The translations under genes and the position numbers were made by a program. This document shows positions 1-11,643 of a stretch of 64,000 nt of DNA, in pieces (positions within the stretch are counted from its first letter, which is position 1; each line of letters begins with the position of its first letter). The notes beneath the pieces were generated by a model that saw only the letters and a list, made by a program, of their open reading frames with translations, searched no databases and was not told where the DNA came from. The stretch comes from Clavelina lepadiformis (taxonomy: Eukaryota; Chordata; Ascidiacea; Aplousobranchia; Clavelinidae), in the NCBI RefSeq assembly GCF_947623445.1, contig NC_135241.1, positions 1,056,501 to 1,120,500 of the forward strand, read 5' to 3'.

Positions 1-91
1 TTATATTTAATTGTCACACTTTGAGTATAATTGGAATCACTGCAGGCCCTAAATACGACGAGTCGCCCAAAAGTGTCCATCACGCTTTTAC

Positions 92-1122
92 CTGTGAGGT
101 ATCTATAAGCGGAGTGTGCCGTTGTACCCGTGACGTCAATTTTAGCGAACAACGGGAACGGGGCTTTGTAGGTTTCCCGCGCAAATTTCTCGATATCTTC
201 ATTATCATGGGGCTCCTGCTGACCGAACTGATTGCAAGGGAAGCCGAGTACGGTGAAGGGTTCCTTCTTCTCAACGTTTAACTCGTTGTACAGGTCGGTC
301 AGCTCCTTGTAGTGTTCGTTCGTGTATCCGCATTCGCTTGCCAGGTTGACTACTAGCGACACCTAGCAATAAAATTTTTTTAGCGCATACATGATAAAAG
401 TGCTGGCTCCCGACAACTGTTGTCAAAGTAAATGACATGTGTCTAGCGTCAGGACATCAACCGACCGCTTAAGGGAATCAGGCAGGTCCACTACGCACAA
501 TGCTTGTTTGTAAGCGACATTATCCGGACGCGTAACACTGAAATTGCTTTCAAATGAGAAAACTGTAGAGTTTCATTTGATAAATACAGTAAACACTTAA
601 ACTATAGCTTATTTGCATGCATGTTAGCACACACGGGGTGCATGTCAAAGTAGAGAGCTGACAATAATCCAGTTCATCAAGGCGCTACTTTTATATGAAC
701 CAGTCGCATTCCGCGCGTTTTTCATTTCCAAAGTTCGGAAACCGACACGAAAGAGTGGTTTCCGCATTACATCAATACGATCATTTCATCGTAGTAAGAC
801 TTTCTATCGAGTGAACTCAGTGGGTCCTAAAGCAGAAGACTAATTGCTGAGGCATTCAAGCTTCTAAGTTTTGCTGCCTACCGTTTAACATTTCAAATTT
901 GACTCGGTCGCTGCTTGTTAAGGCAGTTGTACAAATAATAACTTCAGCTACCCATGAATTACTTCCTAACCAACTTACCATTCCTCTGTAGGCTTCAAGT
1001 GAAACCGGTTTTCCTCGAATATTTTTCACTTTGTAAGAATAAAACCCTCCCTTGCCACATACTGCACAGCTTATAAGCGAGCTGACTAACAGCAAATGAG
1101 CCAAGACTGCGGAACCTGCCAT
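92..1122 (-). CDS. Glutathione peroxidase, GPX7/8-like, secreted/ER type (5' two exons; continues off the left edge)
   Basis: Two exons are visible: exon 1 at 979-1122 and exon 2 at 92-362, joined in phase 0 by a GT...AG intron. Exon 1 starts with a hydrophobic signal peptide (residues about 1-22) and leads into the thioredoxin-like fold. Exon 2 carries the catalytic motif LASECGYT, with Cys (codon TGC) where selenoenzymes have Sec, and FPCNQFGQQEP with the catalytic Gln. The Cys active site plus signal peptide match the monomeric ER peroxidases GPX7/GPX8, which pass peroxide oxidation to protein disulfide isomerase; that role is inferred from the family. A donor at position 91 ends exon 2, so the final exon, with the catalytic Trp and any ER-retention tail, lies to the left of the window. 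The start codon is the first Met of the signal peptide. Confident on family, less so on GPX7 versus GPX8. Confidence 0.9.
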
Positions 1123-1334
1123 TTTGCTTTGATGCGCGATACCCTACAACTGGCGGTCTAGCGCATTCGTCAGTGTGCCCATTACGACGTCATAATCACT
1201 TCTTTTTTCAGCGTCGGTTCTCTTTCTCTTATGTTGCTTGTGGCTCGTTAGCGTTACCTTGCGGAATTTTCTATACTTTAAAAATCCACTTGGAGCGCGT
1301 GAACTTGATTTTGCTTTATTTGTTGTTGGTTTAG

Positions 1335-2271
1335 ATCAGCAAAAAGCATTTCGACCAGATCATGGAGTACGTCGCATCCGGGATCGAGGAAGGAGCTAAA
1401 CTTGAATGCGGAGGAGCAAGGCAAGGCGAAGAGGGATTCTACATCCAACCAACGGTCTTCTCGAACGTCAAAGATGAGATGCGGATTGCGCGAGAGGAGG
1501 TAAACACACAAACACACAAACACTTAATAAAACCCGCGTCACACCGGTTTCAAGCAAGATCCCATTCAGAGTTAGTTGCGATATGAGATTGTGTGTGATC
1601 ACTGTTGTGTTGACAGATATTTGGACCCGTTCAGTGCATTTTCAAATTCAAAATGATCGATGAAGTGATTCGAAGATCCAACCACACCGACTACGGACTT
1701 GCCGCAGGGATCTTTACACGAGATGTCGGAGCAGCGTTGGAAATGGCAAAGGCGCTCGAATCCGGAACCGTCTGGTAAAGGCGCAGATATAAAACAACCT
1801 GCTCTGATTTTCTTACGATAATTCCGCAACTATTTCGTGCAGTACAGACTTCTGAATGTTTTATAGGCTACTTTGTTTTCTACTGGGCTTCTATATCTAT
1901 TTGCCTGTAACTGATGATGACGTCAGTACGTTTAAACTTTGAACTTTCTCTTTCAGGGTAAATTGTTACAACGCTTTCGCGGTTCAGAGCCCATTTGGTG
2001 GGATGAAGATGTCCGGGAAAGGAAAAGAAATGTAAGTGGTTGTCACTACTTCACAAAACTGTTTGTTAATCTTTAGATATTTCATATATTTCCTATGTAC
2101 AGGGGAGAAGAAAGTCTTTGGGAATTCTCTGAAATAAAGACGGTGACGTTGAAACTTCCGCAATTGCAGAATATTTCTTTCTCGTCGAACGCGACTAAGC
2201 AATACAGCGCTCCCGTCTTGCCTGCAAAAGATGACGGAATGGGGAAGAAGACTGTGAATGGCTCTTCGTAA
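1335..2271 (+). CDS. Aldehyde dehydrogenase (ALDH1/2-like), C-terminal four exons only
   Basis: Four exons splice in frame: 1335-1499, 1617-1774, 1957-2031 and 2103-2271 (stop TAA). The product covers roughly the last 190 residues of an ALDH: the [10 protein letters not shown] strand, the PTVFSNV region, the conserved Glu of REE-IFGPV (NAD-binding Glu, Glu399 in ALDH2 numbering), [19 protein letters not shown], and the oligomerisation strand IKTVTLKLP. About 35 extra residues follow the usual C-terminus. The catalytic Cys and Rossmann half are not in these exons. The first exon has a good acceptor (pyrimidine-rich tract ending TTTAG at 1331-1334) but only 212 bp separate it from the divergent peroxidase start, and no upstream ALDH exon is visible. 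Either the 5' exons lie left of the window, making the peroxidase a nested gene, or this is a truncated copy. A possible poly(A) signal AATAAA is at 2817-2822. Confidence 0.85.
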
Positions 2272-4315
2272 TTTCTGGGAGTTTTCTTTGATGCTTTCAA
2301 CCGGCATTGTCGTCGCTCTTGAGTCGTCAGATGAAGGAATTGGACACATCATGCTTTTGGGCGTCTCGCGCTTTGTTAGTGACGTCATCGTGTAGATATT
2401 TCGTGTGTTTTTTTGTAGAAAAGTAATATTACCTTTTCCTAACGCTAACAAGCGTATTATTTTCTTCGGTTAGTACCGTGCGGATACTTTGTAATTTATT
2501 TTGTGTTTTTGAAAAGTGTTTTGTGTGATCTACTGTCTTCGGAATATTGCTTTGCATTACCAGCGATTTTCACTGATTGCTTTCGATTTTAAAATACAGA
2601 AAGACAACAACGTTCTTGTTTGAAATTTTACAATTATGCTCAGAACTCAGGGTTGTAAAATGTCCAACCTGGTCGGGTTTTATGGAACAATTGCAATTAC
2701 GCCGCCTATGTTTGATACCCGGTGAAACTACTGTTGTATTGTCCTTGCGCAAAGCACTAACTACGTTTGCTCTTGTCCAGTGGACCTGGTGGACAATTCC
2801 AAATTGGGGCAATGCAATAAAAAAATCTGTGATTGGAACTTGCACCATGGCTAGCTCGATGACAGGGGTTTCAAGGATGAGGAATCATCGATGAGTTTAA
2901 GTCTTGCAAAGACTTTTCTCAGTTCGAGGATAACGATTGTGAAACCATAAATGTTTCAGTTCTTGTAAAATCAAAACTGTAACTTCTCTACATTTGGGAA
3001 TATACGTAGCAAATTACGTAACAGGTTAGGGAAAGACAGAAAAACTAGGAAACGATTTGATTAAAAATAAACAATAGAAGCCGCAGAAGACAATGATGAA
3101 ATCGCTTCTTTACTGATAAAAGAAAACAAAGCAAACATATCTAACGACATGCAATAAAAAAAACTCAATCATTGTACATATGTTTTATTTCAACTACGGT
3201 ATTGTATCAATGGTCATTTTCATCATTATCAATAATACTGATATCGTTCAAGTCATTATTATCACTGGAACTTCCATTTCCTTTTGGTTTTGTTTGCTTT
3301 AAACAAATGCGACAATAATAGCAGCTGTCGAATTAGCGGTTTTACAAAAAGAGACAATAAAATTGCAGCTGACTTACTGTTTCCGTTTTCTTGTTACCGG
3401 TACTTATGGTAGATAAACTCAAACGCCCACTGAGCGCCAATTAAAAGACAAAAACGTTTATGTAATAAAAATAGAAGCCGCACAAAACGTTCAAAAATAA
3501 AAAATAGTAGCCGCGGTTTCTATTCAAGAAAATACGGCATGCACCATATATACGACCTGCTGTTATTTCAACTAACAAGCTGTAAACTATGGTCATGTAG
3601 ATGCATGAACACCGCGTGTTGTGTCTCAATTTGTGTTTTTTCTCGTTCATGGTTGTGGTTATTCATGAAATGCTTTCAAGTCACAAAAAGCAATTGTATC
3701 TAAAAATCCCGGTGTTTTTCTATTAAAACTCGTTTTTCTTTGTTGGAAAAAACCCCCCCGGGTGGGTAAGTGGGTACATAGACGGGTAGTTACCCACTGT
3801 CAGGATAGTAAACTGATCTTAGTTGGCTAAAATTAGAGACTTCGAGCTCTACACAACAAGATTTACTGAAATTCCTTTTTAAGTACGAACCTGCAAAACC
3901 ACCCAAGACACAAAGTCATTCTTTTGCCAACTGGTGGCGCTATGACGATATTAGCGAAAAAATGCAAAACTTTTGTTACAAAATTTTTATTGCCGAATAT
4001 GGAACAAACGTTAAGATATTCATGCAAGACACGGGGCCGCTAGGAACCAACAAATATCACATCGATACACGCCATGAGTCTATTCTTGAAAACAAGCTTC
4101 ATTCCTGGTTGACCGTGGCTGGAGATGAAACTGGAAAACAAACCTATATTAACAGAAGTAATAAGCTGGAATAAGTTAAGTAGCATCGACCACCTATAAA
4201 CAGTAGCTTACAACAAAATGTCGAGAAAGTCGAAGCAACTACGGGTACTCAATCGCATAAACAACCCTGATACGGTTCCTCCGCGCGAGAAATATTCAAC
4301 TCAACAAACCTGCCA
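2272..4315. other. Intergenic region between ALDH 3' end and CCT3 3' end
   Basis: The two flanking genes converge here, so most of it should be 3' UTR and spacer. I see no convincing coding exon: the open stretches near 2577-2894, 3962-4174 and 4218-4457 resemble no family and lack splice partners. A TTTATT at 3986-3991 (AATAAA on the minus strand) could end the CCT3 transcript about 325 bp after its stop. One copy of a dispersed repeat is at 2875-2945. Confidence 0.5.
2875..2945 (-). repeat. Dispersed hairpin-containing repeat, copy 1
   Basis: The minus strand of this segment matches the plus strand of 30560-30635 and 34024-34100. Shared blocks include TTATCCTCG, AAGTCTTTGCA and a short palindrome CGATGA...TCATCG. 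Roughly 70 bp are recognisable. No tRNA-like promoter or coding capacity is visible; the family is unknown to me. Confidence 0.6.
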
Positions 4316-7300
4316 TCACTGTGCAGTGGGTGCGGGGGCACTGGTGCCCTCCTTCCCCTCCGCTTTCTTGCTGCCGGACACGATGTCGTCGATACGAAGA
4401 AGCAGCATCGCCGTCTGCAACATTTATAACGTCACAATCACTGATTATTACGACTGAAACTGAATTGAGTAGAAAATGGAACCTCCATGGCTGTCTTGTA
4501 GATCTGCAGCTTCACTGACAGCGGCTCCCACACATCAAGCTCCTTCATATCTTGGATGTCGCCGGTCTCGCCATTCACCCCCCAGCTTTCATTGCCGTCG
4601 CTCGCGTGTTTCGCCTGAACAGTCCAACAGATGACAACACTTATAACGCACAGTGACGTCACAATGGTAATATCTGGTAAGGTTGAAATACCCTGAGTGC
4701 AGTTATAGTTCTGATGGTGCTCGCTCCACAATTCTGTATCAGAGTACGAGGGATAACTTCCAACGAATCAGCCACGGCTCGATACGGCCACTGTTCCACA
4801 CCTGTCATCGACTTCGACTTTTCCCTCATTAACTGAAAAAAATAGTTAAGTTAATGTCAAATAATACTGCAAGACTTAAATGGAAACTATAGCGGCTTAC
4901 TTGAGCAACAGCCATTTCAACAGCGCCTCCTCCCGGAAGTAATCGCGGGTTCACCATGACGTTTCGAGCGACCTGCATGGCGTCTTGGAGATTGCGTTCC
5001 ACCTCCATCAAAATATCCTTACTAGCTCCTCGAAGCAGGATTGTGCATGCCTGGTAGATGTTTGGATCAATTAATCATTTCATTTTTCATCATCAGTGCA
5101 GTTGGGATAAAAAATGAAGCTAGTTATGATTTGCATACATCAGTGCACGTGAAAAAAACTAAGGCAAAAATGGCTTAAACGTGCACAGAGGCAGCAATGC
5201 TAATAACTTGCTAACAACAATTAGCACGACCACTAAACCCAAATACTTGAAAGGTCTATGGGCGGTTTATATAGAATCATAATTCTAATGATACAATAGA
5301 ATATGATTATTGTATCATGACGTAATGCAAAGAGTGTAAGCAGTCAAGTAACCGTTTAAACAGTGAAAGTTGACCACACAAGCAAGCATTCACACCTTGT
5401 GGTCACATATTATGATGTCATTATCATCATCATTAACATTATACCTTCGGGTCCTTGCATTTGGTTATGAATGTAAAATATTCATCCCCATATTTCTTAA
5501 TCTCAAAAAGCCCGGCTCCTGTTCCAATGTCCTCTTCTCGGATCTCATCCGTTCTTGAACACACGGTGCCGCCACATGCACGAGCAATTCTGTTATTGTC
5601 CGACTTTCGAACTCGTCGTATTGCTGTGATGTTGGCCTTTGCCAGGAAATACTGAGCAAGATCTAGGAAATAGTTGATATGAAAAATCCATAAACATAAA
5701 ACTAAGAATCAATAAGGCAGCATTGAAGGAAATCCCGCTGCTTCATGATTCACATGTTTTACCCTTATTTTAAGCCGTCTTACTTACAGTGTCATTTGTT
5801 CTTTGGGATGATTTTATTAAGCGCACACATAACTCAGCCGTTTTAGACCTTTCATCATATGCTTCACCCATAGTTCTGTAGCAATGTTTGCATCTTAACC
5901 TACCACACCATGCATAATTGCATACATACCTACAACACTTAGTAAGTTTTGCACTAAGCTCATTGAGGCCGGCTGATTAATTTGCCATTTAATGACCACC
6001 CACCTGATGGTGCTGGCCAACAAGAGTTGTAAAAGTGTTCTGTGCAATGATGAAAAGATTACCATGTGGTAGCTGGCTATTTACGAAATTCATGAAACTA
6101 CTCTTTTATGAAATTTAACATACCAAAAATAGAAAATTACAAATGGTTGTTATGGCTGGAAACAACCATACAAATGGCTGTTTCCAGCAAGATCCAATTA
6201 CCCAGTAACGTATAGATTTTGACTTATATAACCTTTAAATCAATTAAAAATTGATGTGTGTGTCATCATGTGAAATTGATGGAACAAAAGTCCAATCCAA
6301 GACATTAAGTGCAAAATAATGCACTTTAAGTTCGACACTGAAGCTCATGAAAAATATTGAGTGTGCCTATTTCAAACAAGAATAGAAAACTACTAACAAT
6401 AAATAACATCTTTCGACAACACCAATCTGGCAAGATGTAGATAACAATGCAATCGTAAGGAAGACGGCATAAGCAAGGTGAGCGCATCTGAACTATTAAA
6501 TCATAAAAGACATTTGTGAGTCTTCAATCAAAAGTCCCACCTGAAATTCCTTTCTCCGTGAAGACCAAGTCAGGTTTAAACTTTATGATGTCATTGGTCA
6601 CTCTTTTCACGTGCTCCTCTTCCATTTGAAGAATTTTCTCAAAATCTGTATCTTTGCTTAGCTCTAGGTCAGTCTGAAGGAAGATTAAGAACTTAGAGGA
6701 TGGAATTAACTATATTTAGTGAAATAATGAAGATTTTAACCTGGCTCTCTCCCTTCTGGTACTCCAGGGAGCAGTCCAGGAGCAAAATTCGAGGATTTTC
6801 TATTTTTCTCCTCATCCCTGGATGAGTGACATCCTTGTTTAACATCACACCATTCAAAACCTCAGAGTCTTCCAATGTACCACCGGGAACCTGGAATAGC
6901 AAATTTGTTTTACTGGTTCACGACTGCAACAATATTTGGTTGGATATCAAAATAGAGATATTAACATCTTGCACACCTTTTCCACTTTTGCGTATCGTTT
7001 AATGTCAATCTCACGACGGCCGGTGGAAGCGTTTTCAATCGCAACCGTGCTCACTGATTTGATCGCCATGTCACAGGCCAAATTTGCCCATTTGTTGATG
7101 AACTTTGTACCAATTGCACTTTTGACAATTTTACGCATTTCTTCATTCTTTGTAACATCCACTTCCACACTGTAAGGAATATTTGTCCAAAACATCAATA
7201 AATTGTTTCTTCAAATAAATGCAAGATCTCACCTTAATTGTGTTAATAAATCTTGCATGTCATCAAGTGCCTTGCGATAAGCAGCGATGATGACAGTGGG

Positions 7301-9580
7301 ATGCATCTTCTGCTCCAGAAACTGTTGCGCAGCCGACATCATTTCACCGGCTATTGAAGAGAATGATTAAAAGTCAATGAAAGTTTCGTGAGATGCACAA
7401 AGTTGCTGATGCTAACCAAGTATGATAACCGATGTTGTCCCATCTCCAACTTCCTCATCCTGAGTACGACTGATCTCAATCATGGTTTTAGCAGCCGGAT
7501 GTTGGACGGTGATTTCACGCAGAATCGCATTTCCATCATTTGTCATCACAATACCACCCATTGGGTCCATCAACATCTGCGTGAGTCAATCAGTATAAAA
7601 TGATCAATCACCAAGAGGCAACTAAATTAAGTATAAACAGAGGAATTTCCACTACAATAACGATGATAGATTTTCTCACTTTTAACATGGATCTTGGTCC
7701 AAGGCAAGTTCGAATCACATCAGCAATTGTCTAAGAAAATATAAGAAAGTTGTTATTATTATAACAACAACAAGATGCAATCCAGTGAAACTAAAGCAAG
7801 AAATCTCTTAAACTGCTTTACCTTTGCTGCGTTTACATTCCCAAGCTGGACTTTTCTACCAGATTCCCTCTTTGAATTTTGATCTAAAAAGCAGAATAAC
7901 ATAAAAAACATCATAATGTCAAAACTCTATCAATACGACAACAGAAACCTATGTGCAATGTGATTATTTCACAAGCGTCCATTAACAAAAGTTGAAAAAT
8001 TGCAATACAATAACTGACAGATTTTTGTTGATATGTTTATGTTTGCTCTTTCGTTTTTGCGTTAGGAAAAAAGGCAGGGACCTGGCATACAGATTGGTGC
8101 CAGAGCTGGTATTCAGGAGGCTTGGGGTTCAAATCCCGTCAATGTTTGATTATTTTCTACTTTACTTTTGAGGTAAGTTATGAGAGGTGACAGTTTGAGA
8201 TTAATTGAGATTTCGGGAGAATGAGTATGTCATTTTAAGTTGAAAATTAGCAATAGTTTCATTTATAGACAAGCTTAGTTGTCATTTACCATATTCATAT
8301 TTTCCTAATTTGATAACCCACGACTGGTAAAATAATTTACGACTAGACTACAAAGTATGGCTGTTTCTAGCAAGATCCAATTACCCAGTAACGTACAGAT
8401 CTTGACTTATTTAATCTTTAAATCAATTAAAAATTGAGTGCACAAAAGTTCTATTCAAGACATTAAGTACAAAATAACACATTTTAAGTTCGCCACTGAA
8501 GCTCATGAAAAATATTGAGTGTGCCTATATCAAACTCAGCAGTCTTGATTCACTGGCCAATTGTTACTGAAGTAGGAAAATTCCAATTGCATTTACCATC
8601 ACCGCCCGTCTGCACAGTATGGCAGTTTTCGCTGAGATCTTGGGTGTCCACTGCGACTTGTGGCTATCCAGCGCTTGTGCCATCAAGGTGTGGCCCCATA
8701 CGATAGAAATTGTGTAAAAAATCAGTGGCTTTGGTATTTTTATTTTTAGAGATATCGGTTTTAAACAGTAATTTTGCATTGTAAATCGGAGCATAAATCA
8801 GCCCACTTTCTTTCTAGACACCTGTTTGCCCTGGAGTGCATTTTACTCTGCACCCAGAAGTCAGACAGCAGAATATGGTAAGAGCACACCTGAGATTTTT
8901 TTTATAAAATAGGCCGAACAGCCATGTACCACAAATAGCAGTGCACACGGAATTTTGCTCGGCAATAACTGTCATACCCAGCAGTCTGGCATGCCGCTTA
9001 CCGAAGTTGCCTTTTCCGTATTTGGCAGCTGGTAAAGTAGACGCTGCCAATTAATAATTATGCAATCAAGGTCCATGATTGCTGGCGACAGACCACAGTG
9101 GAAGTGTGGTACCTGCACACACGAGATTCATCAACACACAAACCAAATCTTTTATCTTCACACCAATTAAATAAAGAGAAGCTGGTTGGTTGAGTGACAA
9201 TTTATAATAAATAAAGAATCGAAGCTTCAGTGCACGCCATTACGCCAAAAACTGCATCTTTGCAGGTACAATTTCTTGTCGAAGACTGCCGTGTTTTTCA
9301 GTCAAGGCGATAGATTAGGCCTAATATTGATTAAAAATATAATGTGTAAAACGAAGTTATCGTACTAACATGTAAGACTTCTGTCATTGCTTGTGGGGTA
9401 AAAGCAAAGTAATCTAGGCGATATTTTTAATAATGGATAAAGTCGCAGTGTCAAATTTTGTTAATTTTTACTGCGACGACTGTTAGCCTAATTGGCGAAA
9501 AATAGGCTAGGCTAAACAATAAAAGCATTTTATGGCTTCAAAAACAATTACTTACTGAGTACAAGAACTGGTGCCGCCAT
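4316..9580 (-). CDS. CCT3: T-complex protein 1 subunit gamma (CCT3), complete
   Basis: Thirteen exons splice in frame to 543 codons: 9556-9580, 7822-7883, 7680-7730, 7417-7576, 7233-7350, 6977-7169, 6741-6890, 6541-6673, 5445-5662, 4901-5050, 4692-4832, 4483-4614 and 4316-4414. Human CCT3 has 545 residues and aligns throughout. Group II chaperonin signatures are present: TNDGNAILREI, EVGDGTTSVIIL (ATP/Mg binding and hydrolysis), RRVRKSDNNRIARACG, ACTILLRGAS, LLPGGGAVEMAVAQ and the C-terminal RIDDIVSG. The protein is one of eight paralogous subunits of the cytosolic ring complex that folds actin, tubulin and other clients. Residue 9 is encoded across the first junction (A then AT). Intron 1 is unusually long (about 1.67 kb) and holds SINE-like repeats; intron 8 holds another. 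The donor after 4483 (GTTCCA) is weak but gives perfect frame continuity. Nothing suggests loss of function. Confidence 0.97.
6172..6377 (+). repeat. Dispersed interspersed repeat (family B), copy in CCT3 intron 8
   Basis: About 200 bp are closely similar to 8356-8535, both starting with ATGGCTGTTTC and ending near a run GAGTGTGCCTAT. A third diverged copy is at 18084-18323. Shared blocks include CAATTACCCAGTAACGTA, TTTAAATCAATTAAAAATTG and GACATTAAGT. No open reading frame or clear RNA polymerase III box lies inside this copy, so it may be a SINE tail or a small non-autonomous element. Confidence 0.7.
8080..8150 (+). repeat. tRNA-derived SINE head with A and B boxes, in CCT3 intron 1
   Basis: An A-box-like TGGCATACAGATTGG starts at 8083 and a good B box GGTTCAAATCC spans 8126-8136, with the spacing expected in a tRNA. 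The T-arm (GGG, loop, CCC) is intact, but the 3' acceptor strand does not pair with the 5' end, so a working tRNA is unlikely. This looks like the promoter-bearing head of a tRNA-derived SINE. Whether the family B repeat 200 bp downstream belongs to the same element cannot be told from one copy. Confidence 0.6.
8356..8535 (+). repeat. Dispersed interspersed repeat (family B), copy in CCT3 intron 1
   Basis: Near-identical blocks are shared with 6172-6377 in another intron of the same gene, in the same orientation. A nearby stretch at about 8617-8655 also resembles the start of the 18.1 kb copy (cagttttcgctgagatcttg versus cgttttcagcaagatcttg), so the element or a relative may be present twice in this intron. 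Confidence 0.7.
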
Positions 9581-11643
9581 CACGATAATGCTTTCTCAAT
9601 AAAAAGTGTAACTTTGAGATAATTCAACTACGTTCAGATGAATTTTAATCAACACGTAAAACAGAACAAGGAACGTAGCAATGGTATCTAGCAACGGTAG
9701 ATTCTTCTAGATTTCAACACATGCTGTTTGATCTGCTTCAGTGCTATTCGATCACGTGTGTGGTAAAACCGTTAGCGATTAAATTAAAACTACAGATGAA
9801 AAATTAAAATCTAGTGAACGTGAGCATAATAAAAAAAATTTAAACTAAAAATCTTAATTATTTTAAACAACTTATGAATGTTACAGTTTTTTTTTTATAA
9901 AATACTTACTAAGATGCTGTTGCACTACTTTTTGTACATTCATGCTCCTTATATACTTCTATAGTTTTACAGTCAATATAGTAATTTTAAATTGTTAACA
10001 ATTTTTGTTAAACTCTTATATGATAGTTTATTTTTGATAGTGATTTTTATGCAATTTGTTTTTTAATTAATTGTATATTGCAATGTCTTTTCTATTAACA
10101 TTTTTAATATGGGAAAGCCCCTAAATTAATAATTTTATTTTGTCTGTTCTGGAAGTTGGATGAATAGACAATTAGGCATAGGCTATATATGCCTATAGCA
10201 ATTGGTAAGGGTTGGGCTGATGTGAACCCAAACCCGAATACATTTGCGGAATATCGCTTTCGTCCGCCGAAGATTTACGCCAGCATAATTACATGACCAT
10301 TTCCTCGAAACAGTTTAATTTGCAAATATGCCAACTTGAAAAATATGTTAGTTTGTACGTTGATATAATTGACATAGGCCTAGGCTAGGCCTACGCCAAA
10401 CTCCGCCGGCATAAAAATTGCCTTTGGCTTTTCGCTGTAGATCTTCGATGAAAAGGCCCTAAAGTCCATTCTGGCCTCAGTACAGTACCCGGCGGTATAC
10501 AGTCAAACCTCGTTAATCCAAACCCTGAACAACCGGAATCCCCGTTATCCGACACAAAATTGCAGGGAACGGATTTCTTCCTATGCATTTTACCCCTTTA
10601 ATCTGGAAATCCCGCTGTTCGACTCTGACAGAAAAGTTTTGGAGCATATGTGCTAAATGAATAATAATAAAATCCGATATAGGCTACCTGTCTATAGGCT
10701 ATTAAGAGTGAAGCAAAAATTCACGATTGTCCTAGATACAGTAGTTAGTTGACGAAAACAATAGCCGACTATATCTATGCATAATAATTTTGGGTTGGAT
10801 CATACAAAAATTAATTATTATTTGATTTTAGTTGCTGTTCAGCCAGAAACTTGGTACTTTGAATTGGATTATGTTGTGTACTACATTTTGACAAGGTGCT
10901 GCATGTGACTGATCTTTGGCTTTCCGATAATCTAGATACCCTGCTAAACCGACATCTTATGACGAAACAAAGTGGTCCGAATTAAAGAGGTCTGGGGTTT
11001 TTCATTTTCCATCCAGACACAGAAATCGGTTCTATCTTAACTGTGATACAGGGTATACAGGCCTATATGTCCTGCAAAACTTTACTATCGGTTTAACTTT
11101 GGTTTTAGTTTAATGCGTTTAAATTATTTTTTTTGGACTTTGGGTTTGGTTTCATCCCGTGCTGTTGCTAAAAATTCTATTCTTTCTCATTATGTTGTCA
11201 TAACTCATAAGGCATGTTTCTGTCTTGAGGCGTTGCCCCATTTGCTTGTCTTATTTGTGGTAACTATCATTGTAATTGTTAATATGTTTGTGGCCATCTG
11301 CATCAGCACATTTTTTCGTCTCCACATTTAAGGCGAAAAATGAAATGATTGGATGAAGATTTGGCAACTTTTAGATTTATTATAATTTTATCTTCGGGTG
11401 CTGATTGGAATAGATTCGGGAATCGTTTGTGGCAACCCACTTCGTATATGGATTTGCTCGAATAATCCCCTTGCTACATATCTCTACTATTTTATTGCCT
11501 ATGTACAACATAATTCTATCTACTTTATTGCAAGTGGTTTGTTTAAAAATAGTAAAACCCTGTTGTTAGATGCGCAGCTGTACTCTCCCAGTTTTTACTA
11601 ATACTTAAAGACTGCTCAGCTACAAAACTCGAATACTCTGACA
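9581..11643. other. Intergenic region between divergent CCT3 and AAAS starts
   Basis: This spans the 5' flanks of both genes, which are transcribed away from each other. The 9840-10140 part is very AT-rich. No coding exon is supported; the open stretches at 11113-11331 and 11398-11601 lack homology and splice logic. A pogo-like element remnant sits at 10498-11000. Confidence 0.5.
10498..11000. mobile_element. Pogo/Tigger-like non-autonomous element remnant
   Basis: The left end reads CAGTCAAACCTCGTTAATCC next to a TA. The right end, read on the opposite strand, contains CAGACCTCTTTAATTCGG. The ends are imperfect inverted repeats with a short indel, and the CAG...CCTCG/TTAATCC style is typical of pogo-type elements. 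About 500 bp lie between them with no transposase reading frame. The right-hand TA duplication is not clear, so boundaries are approximate. Confidence 0.45.

Noticed and set aside
1123-1334. A shared bidirectional promoter for the peroxidase and a complete short ALDH gene
   Set aside because: The ALDH exon at 1335 begins at a splice acceptor in mid-protein, not at a start codon, so its transcription does not begin here in any simple way.
2577-2894. A 105-codon plus-strand open frame after ALDH
   Set aside because: No homology recognised, and its end overlaps a dispersed repeat; probably 3' UTR or spacer.
8080-8150. A functional tRNA gene in CCT3 intron 1
   Set aside because: The A box, B box and T-arm are good, but the acceptor stem does not pair, so a SINE head is more likely.
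10391-10588. A 65-codon minus-strand frame with a Cys-rich end
   Set aside because: It overlaps the left end of the pogo-like remnant and shows no conserved domain.
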